Of a DNA stretch of 64,000 nucleotides, positions 58,204-64,000 are shown one piece after another. The notes beneath the pieces are model-generated. The model ran no database searches and was not told the origin of the DNA. It saw only the letters and a list, made by a program, of their open reading frames with translations. The stretch is from Thelephora terrestris (lineage: Eukaryota; Basidiomycota; Agaricomycetes; Thelephorales; Thelephoraceae). The first letter of the stretch is position 1; every line of letters begins with the position of its first letter. Location: NCBI GenBank assembly GCA_015956445.1, contig WIUZ02000016.1:620001-684000 (forward strand). The letters are read 5' to 3'. The position numbers and the translations under genes were made by a program.

Positions 58204-58954
58204 ACTGGGGGCAAGGGGTCACTTACCCAGCAATTACATTGTGATTAAATTGTGATTTTTTAGACAATGTATCCAGCCTGTGGCCAGGAGGTACATGCTG
58301 AGTTCTTTTAGAAAGGACCCATCAATGTGACCACAATGTGGCCAGTGGGTCCATCTTGATCACTTTCAAAAAGTACCCATCAATTCGATCACAATGTGCC
58401 CTGTGGGTCCATGCAGAATGCATTGTAAAAGTATTCATCAAAGTGGCCACTGGGCACTTTGTGAAAGAAACCTCTGGGTTCTTTCACAATTTTGCTTACA
58501 ATGTGTCCAGCATACCCCTGAGCCACTCATTGAGAGTTCTTTCATAAAGTATCCAGCAATGTGTCCACAAAGTATTTAACCAGATACTCAATGGTTTTCT
58601 TGAGAGTTAGTTGTGAAATCCAACCACATTGAGAATTTATTGTGAAAACATTGAGAAGAACCCCCTGGGGACATTGTGGTCACATTGCAGGGTACTTTTT
58701 GAAAGAACTCTCAATGAGTGGCTCAGGCACCAAGTAGGATAAATTATAAATAATATTATGAAAGAAAACCCTGGTTTCTTTCGCAAAGTGCCCAGTGGCC
58801 ACTTTGATGAATACTTTTACAATGTATCCTGCATGGACCCACAGGGCACATTGTGATCGAATTGATGGGTACTTTTTGAAAGTGATCAAGATGGACCCAC
58901 TGGCCACATTGTGGTCACATTGATGGGTCCTTTCTAAAAGAACTCAGCATGTAC
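58204..58954. mobile_element. CACTA-like foldback MITE, right end missing
   Basis: The left end ACTGGGGGCAAGGGGTCA is shared with the MITE at 59.75 kb. From 58,289 onward the left half (GTACATGCTGAGTTCTTTT, CCATCTTGATCACTTTCAAA, GGCCACTGGGCACTTTGTGA) is mirrored by 58,680-58,954. The outermost 85 bp on the left have no partner on the right, where unrelated sequence starting TGTCAGG takes over. It lies inside the KDZ relic. Confidence 0.72.
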
Positions 58955-59283
58955 TGTCAGGAACATGGTATTTTTAAACTTTTTATAACACACTCTTTCT
59001 TCGAACTCTTCTTACCATTTCTTATGTTTGAATGATTCACACTCCCTTTCCTTCACTCCCATCATTCTAAACACACACAACGCGCAATCCATTCACGGCA
59101 AATCCGAACAACATGGCTATATATGGTGCTATCAACATCCTATCAAAAGTCGACTCTATCTATGGCAGGCCTCATGGTCATCAGCGTTCCATCCCAGAGA
59201 TCAAAGGACCTGCCCCTCCTCGCAAGGATCTCTCCGAACATGGCGTCCCCATCCTCCGCACTCAACTGAACATCTAGTTCAAG
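58955..59283. other. Unassigned sequence beginning TGTCAGG
   Basis: The interval starts with the same TGTCAGG word as the LTR-like repeats. No family can be assigned, and only short frames are present. Confidence 0.3.
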
Positions 59284-61710
59284 TCAATACAAAGAGACTC
59301 CCTCGTAGGGTCCCACTAGTCTCCCAGAGGTCACTGAACTTCGGAACACCTGGTCCCACATCTCCATCACCGGGTGACTGCTCGGCAGAGGTGTTGATGT
59401 AGTCGAAGAGAGACCCTCCGTCTCCCTCATCGGAGGCCTGGGCAGGATCCTGTACTGCGAGTCAAGTGAGGTGCCAACGCTGGACCTCCGACTCGACCTG
59501 TCGGTTGGGACGGTTGACCCAGTATCGCAATGGTCTTCCCGCACCTCGACCAGACTCATCACCATCCGACTCAACTGGACGCGGATAAGGATTAGCCGAG
59601 GGTGCCATACGATGAGCAAGACGGCGTCGAGAGCGTTTACAATGCTGCCCCTTAGTCACCGGACGTACCTCGGCGACCCTCGGAGCATCTTTGGCTCGGT
59701 CCACGACCATGTCCTCGATCAGCACCAATTGGCTGATCGGCTGCAGCGGGCACACTGGGGGCAAGGGGTCAAATACCCAGTGGGTACATGCTGAATACAT
59801 TGTGATCACAGTCAAAAAGTGATCACAATGTGCCCAGTGGGGAAAATTTGAATACATTCAAAATGTACCTGGCCATGTGAACCCAATGTGCCCAGTGGGC
59901 ACATTTTGATTGCGATCACAATGTACCCATCAATGTGATCTCAATGTGCCTGCTGTGCACATTTTAATTTCTTTCACAATGTCCCCATCAATGTGTTCTC
60001 AATGTACCCAGCTCATTACATAATAGTTTCTTTCACAATGTTGTCCACAATGTGTCCAGCATGTGGCTGAGCCACTCATTCAAAATTCTTTCACAAAGTA
60101 TCCAGTGATGTGTCTAGAATGTGTACAGCCATACACATAGTGATTTCTTTGAAAGTTCATGATGAAATTGAACAATATTGTGATTACATTGTGATTACTT
60201 CAAAAAGAACCCCCTGGGGACATTATGGACACATCACTGGATACTTTGTGAAAGAAGTTTGAATGAGTGGCTCAGCCACATGCTGGACACATTGTGGACA
60301 ACATTGTGAAAGAAACTATTATGTAATGAGCTGGGTACATTGAGAACACATTGATGGGGACATTGTGAAAGAAATTAAAATGTGCACAGCAGGCACATTG
60401 AGATCACATTGATGGGTACATTGTGATCGCAATCAAAATGTGCCCACTGGGCACATTGGGTTCACATGGCCAGGTACATTTTGAATGTATTCAAATTTTC
60501 CCCACTGGGCACATTGTGATCACTTTTTGACTGTGATCACAATGTATTCAGCATGTACCCACTGGGTATTTGACCCCTTGCCCCCAGTGGCAGCGCCTAC
60601 AGTTTTCCTTGTTGGACTCGGCCAAGGTAGAAGCCGGAGCCGGAGTCGGGATGGAAGCCTCATTCTCTACCGGAGGTGTGGCATAGGAAGACGGGTTAGG
60701 CAATGGGAGTATCACCTCGTCGGCGTACTCCAACTCGAACGGAACATCGGCCGTACCCTGTCCAACCAACACAGGACCTTCCTTGCAATTGCAGGTCTTG
60801 TCCTGCAGGGACTCAACCTGTGCGGTCAAGACGGACACCAGATCCTCGAGTTCCTCGATCTAGAAAGTGTCAGCTTCCCTCATTTTGTTTTCGAGATGAG
60901 AAAAGCTACCTTAACACTTTCATTCCCGATCTTTTTTGAATGCCTGTCCAGGCGATCATCCCTCATATCCAACGCTCTCCTGATGTTGTTGTCCCTAACC
61001 TTCAACCCGGCAACTAGCTCCTGATGGTTGGCAATCATCACCGCCAACGCGTCATTCGTTCCCTGCTGGAAGGCGGCAATGGTCTCCTTCATCAAGAGAC
61101 CCTCTGCGGACAGACAAAGCACATCGGCCTTCGCCTCCTTCACCTCGCGCTCCAATCGTTCAACCTAGGCAGTTTGGTTAGTCGAGAGTCATACTCGAAT
61201 ATCCAAATGGAAAACCTACCCGGCTTTCCCCCTCTCGAACAAGCAACCACAACAGTGTGGTGGAAGTGGTGGCATGGCAGATGGCCCAAGGAACAGTAGC
61301 CCCATGCTCCAACAGGTCCTGATCATAGATACCCCTCTGCAGGGTGTACCAGAGCTCCTTCTTGATCGGATGCTCTAGTTCTCCAAACCTACCCCTCATC
61401 TGGAAGATCACCTTCTCAGTGATCATGGACTGAACCCAGAGCTCGTCATCCCAGGTCAACCCCATCAAATGTGGGATCGTCTCCCTGAGACGTTCGGCAT
61501 CCACCTGCTTGACTACCTCCAAGATTTAATTGGGAAAGAGTTAGAAATAGCACAAAAGTATTTCAAACTCCCCCCCACCTGTTCATCGGTGGTGTAGGGA
61601 ACCCCTGCCTCATTGGCATAGGTCTTGTGGTTGGCGGCACAGTGGTCGATACAGGAGATGGTGGAGATACCTTTGGCGACTTTGTAGGTGTGGTTGTTTG
61701 GGAAGGACAT
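59284..61710 (-). CDS. Coiled-coil gene family member B, with a MITE inside
   Basis: This is a distant paralogue of gene A. The start MSFPNNHTYKVAKG with YANEAGVPYTTDE parallels gene A's first exon; WDDELWVQSMITEKVIFQMRG and LWYTLQRGIYDQDLLE parallel DDELWYHNLIDHKLQESMRG and LWGLLRMGIYDLG; VERLEREVKEAKADVLCLSA parallels NERLKREVKEAKDNARRM. Introns fall at matching places. Later come IEELEDLVSVLTAQVESLQD and a Cys-containing stretch, ESNKENCRRC, at which an 837-bp CACTA-like MITE is inserted (59,753-60,589). Coding-like sequence continues on the far side (QPISQLVLIEDMVVDRAKD) to a stop at 59,284. With the MITE in place the protein would end soon after the junction (GQGVKYPVGTC), so this copy is likely disrupted unless the insert is spliced. 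Confidence 0.65.
59750..59752. repeat. Target-site duplication GCA (left)
   Basis: This is the 3-bp direct repeat flanking the foldback MITE; the partner copy is at 60,590-60,592. Three-base duplications are typical of CACTA-type transposition. Confidence 0.8.
59753..60589. mobile_element. CACTA-like foldback MITE (837 bp, nearly all inverted repeat)
   Basis: It starts CACTGGGGGCAAGGGGTCAA and ends TTGACCCCTTGCCCCCAGTG. The two arms, about 390 bp each, are mirror images over almost their entire length, so the element is one giant hairpin built from internal repeats of ATCACAATGTGCCCAGTGGG-like words. A perfect GCA duplication flanks it. No coding capacity. The near-identity of the arms and the intact ends suggest a recent insertion. 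Confidence 0.9.
60590..60592. repeat. Target-site duplication GCA (right)
   Basis: Partner of 59,750-59,752 on the other side of the MITE. Confidence 0.8.
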
Positions 61711-62455
61711 GTTGGTAAGATGATGGGGAAGTTGCTGGTGTTGCTGATCAAGGATGGCTCCAAGAAGACGTCCTTCTTATAGCCTAGATTGGCGATCCTT
61801 CACGTGACCTATCTCGACGCACCTCATTGGTCCGGGTCACATCAACTTCCGCCCCTGTACCATCATCATTGGCTTACTACATCAAGCTGACACCTCAGCC
61901 CGCGGGACGGCCTTGGAAGAACTTCGTTCCGGAACGCCTAGAACAAACGTGCACTAAAAATAGGTCTCATGACCTTGACGACTTTATTACGACCCTGATG
62001 ACTCATTTATGACATCACGATAACGACCAACCCTGGACCCTGATCACACACGTGGACAGTCACATCACAGTCTCCTAACCGGAGGAAGGAATTGCCGCTA
62101 CTTGGAAGAATCGCCTTAGGATACTTCTGGTTAGCTCAGCAAATGTGGAAGTAGCCGTTAGCGTGAAACACCGGCGAAGCATGTAATCCCTCATGTCCCA
62201 TGAGTCTAGGCCCAACCTCCTCATGTTCGGACGTACGTTGAGGTTGCCACTAGTCCGTGATGCTGTTACCGCCTACAGACAACAAGGGATGATGAATGGT
62301 CTCTATCTTTGGCCTCTCCAAAGGAAGCATCCAAGAAGATTCTCACCTGACCCTTGGGTGTGATCCCCAGGAACGAACTTTCATGACCCCATGCCCCTTT
62401 TTCTTTTAGGACTAGTGTTATCTTTACCCCTATGTTTCATGCGGACGTTCCTTAT
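61711..62455. other. Upstream region of gene B and spacer
   Basis: No gene is supported. It presumably includes the promoter of gene B and runs up to the LTR-like repeat. Confidence 0.4.
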
Positions 62456-63072
62456 CTTTTATGCAATCCTTCACACGCTAGTAAGGCCCTTTGTCCTTTA
62501 TTCTCCCATGCGTCATATTTGTTCGCTTCCCTTACTTAGTGTTCTCACACTCCTTATCTCCCTTTGTTCTATCTTGATAAGGGTATATTAGGGTTACTGA
62601 CGTCATGGCCACTCCTTTAGTATAAGTAGCAACTGTGGCTGTATTGTAGTACCTTAGTTTTGTTACCTCAGGAAATCCTCTGCCCTTCTCAGCCCAGTTG
62701 CAGTTAAGGCCAAGTCAGAGTTTTCTGTTTGAACCCAAGACATCCCCCATCTGCTCTCCCTCCCGCTCTGCGCGTCAACTGCGCCTCGCAACTATAGAAC
62801 CCCAGCGTTCACATTAGAACACCTCGAGCGTCCAGTCAATCACCTGGTGGAGTCATCCATCCTGTTGTAGGGATAAACCCTTGTGTGTTAAACCGAACGA
62901 AGTACGGTTTAGGTTGGGTTTCCCTTTAGGATTTCGACCTGACTTGTAGTGACCTCGGACAACCTACCGGAAGAATAGAGAAGTGATCGTTCTCTCACAA
63001 GCTAGTTGGACTAGTGAGTACTCTGCGGAGTCGGCTCAGTGCACTGGTAGTTGTTGGGGTAGAGTGGCCCTG
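62456..63072 (-). mobile_element. LTR-like dispersed repeat, TGTCAGGGCC family, copy 2
   Basis: This is the reverse-oriented counterpart of 12,219-12,839 with high similarity throughout, ending GGCCCTGACA. It abuts, at about 63,073, a partial copy of coiled-coil gene A. No internal retroelement coding region is recognised. Probably younger than the 54.6-kb copy. Confidence 0.55.
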
Positions 63073-64000
63073 ACACTGATCGAGGTCGACCGACGGCTCA
63101 ACTGTCATAGAAGGGCTTTGAACGAGTTGGACACCAAGGTTGGCGTGATGTTCCCCTGTATTGATGGAGGAAACTCATTCCACTTCTAGGTTGATACGCT
63201 GGATGATGCTCTGCCATTGTTGGGCGTCCGGGTCGACTCAATGAGTGAGCGACTGTGCCACTGCCGTACTCGTTCGGTGGCTGCTGTCCGTGATGACTCC
63301 GAGGATGAGTCGATCCCAGACAGGATGGCTTCGCCGGCTTCTGACGGGTTGTACCATATGCCAACATGTACTGAGGGCGGGGAGGAGGTCGTTCGCGAGA
63401 CATCCGAGGAGATGGCCATCAACCTGGTCAGCAGTTCGCCCGAGTTGGAGTATGAGGAAGAGAATGAGGTGGCTGTTCCAGTTCCTCCTCCTTCAGTCTC
63501 TCCGGTGCGTGGACAGCATTCCATTCGTACTCGTCGATGGGTTCCTTACAACAGTGCTCGTCGTCCAGCCCATCGAATGCAACCCAGCAATCCCAACGTC
63601 CTCTTTGGAGGAGTCCTCAAGTCCACCTTCCTATTCTGATGTGACAATGTTGCAGTGTCGCCTGGATTGCGGCGAGCTGATCCCTTTGGAGTCCGTAGAC
63701 GTGAACGAGTTAACGAACCTTACACTCTCATCGGTCCGGCGTGCAGCGGAGGCTGTGCGGTTGGTGACTCAACTGACTGAGAGGATGGAGGGGTGGTCAG
63801 CGCAGAGGACTCAGAGTTGGGACCAGACCTTGGTCGATTTAGTGAGGAGCTGCCTTCGCGCCGAAGTTCAGCTGGCCATCGCTCATTGTCTGGAGGAAGT
63901 GCGGGTCGTCGAGATGGTCGACGAGGAAGTCGCCGAGAGTGCCTCAGAGGGGACGGAGGAGGAGGAGGTTTCCAGTGCTAAGGAGTACTGGCAGACTAGG
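63073..64000 (+). CDS. Coiled-coil gene family member C, partial
   Basis: Closely similar to gene A from IEVDRRLNCHRRALNELDTK onward: VDTLDDALPLLGVRVDSMSE (after an intron at the same place), ERLCHCRTRSVAAVRDDSED, PDRMASPASDGL, VPVPPPSVSP, an intron, PPSYSDVTMLQCRLDCGELI and EEVSSAKEYWQTR, running off the window. Everything upstream of that point in gene A is missing; the LTR-like repeat stands there instead. It also lacks the 50-nt intron that gene A has after MASP. Being 5'-truncated, it is probably not a working gene, but the remaining frame is well kept. Confidence 0.68.

Overview
The window is nuclear DNA of a filamentous basidiomycete, almost certainly an Agaricomycete. Genes are broken by many short (45-65 nt) GT-AG introns. 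Conserved housekeeping genes sit beside a large accessory compartment with mushroom-type families: a TET/JBP dioxygenase, an OrsD-type helicase, relics of KDZ and Plavaka transposases, and a LINE with an RNase H domain.

Region 1 (0.8-8.7 kb) is ordinary and gene-dense. It holds a YTH-domain m6A reader (-), the LIS1/PAC1 dynein regulator (+), a probable APC/C subunit 15 (-) and the nucleolar chaperone Srp40/Nopp140 (+). The first and second genes, and the third and fourth, are divergent pairs with short shared upstream regions. Region 2 (8.7-14.4 kb) is gene-poor: a MITE, LTR-like fossils and a 21-bp minisatellite.

Region 3 (14.4-40.1 kb) is the most interesting. On the minus strand lies a roughly 1.8-kb-codon gene joining C2H2 zinc fingers, an OrsD-like domain, a stretch with the residue pattern of a tyrosine recombinase, and a complete RecQ-like helicase. 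Opposite it, behind tandem promoter repeats, runs a long uncharacterised gene. Then comes a head-to-head pair of diverged paralogues whose 5' flanks are a nearly identical inverted repeat of about 860 bp. Next is a gene with a PHD-like finger followed by a caspase/CHAT-like domain, and then a TET/JBP-type 2-oxoglutarate dioxygenase with an intact iron site. These gene types suggest DNA- and chromatin-directed work, but no shared pathway or shared mobility is shown by the sequence.

Region 4 (40.5-64 kb) is dominated by repeats. It has a 110-119-bp array, a broken BRCT-like gene, a tRNA-headed SINE-like sequence, a 5'-truncated LINE with poly(A), a 294-bp satellite in two places, a 215-bp satellite, a Plavaka transposase fragment, hairpin repeats, LTR-like fossils and a KDZ relic. 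It also contains three members of an intron-bearing coiled-coil gene family. One of these carries a CACTA-like foldback MITE with a perfect 3-bp target duplication. All splice models were made by eye from frame continuity and GT/AG signals.
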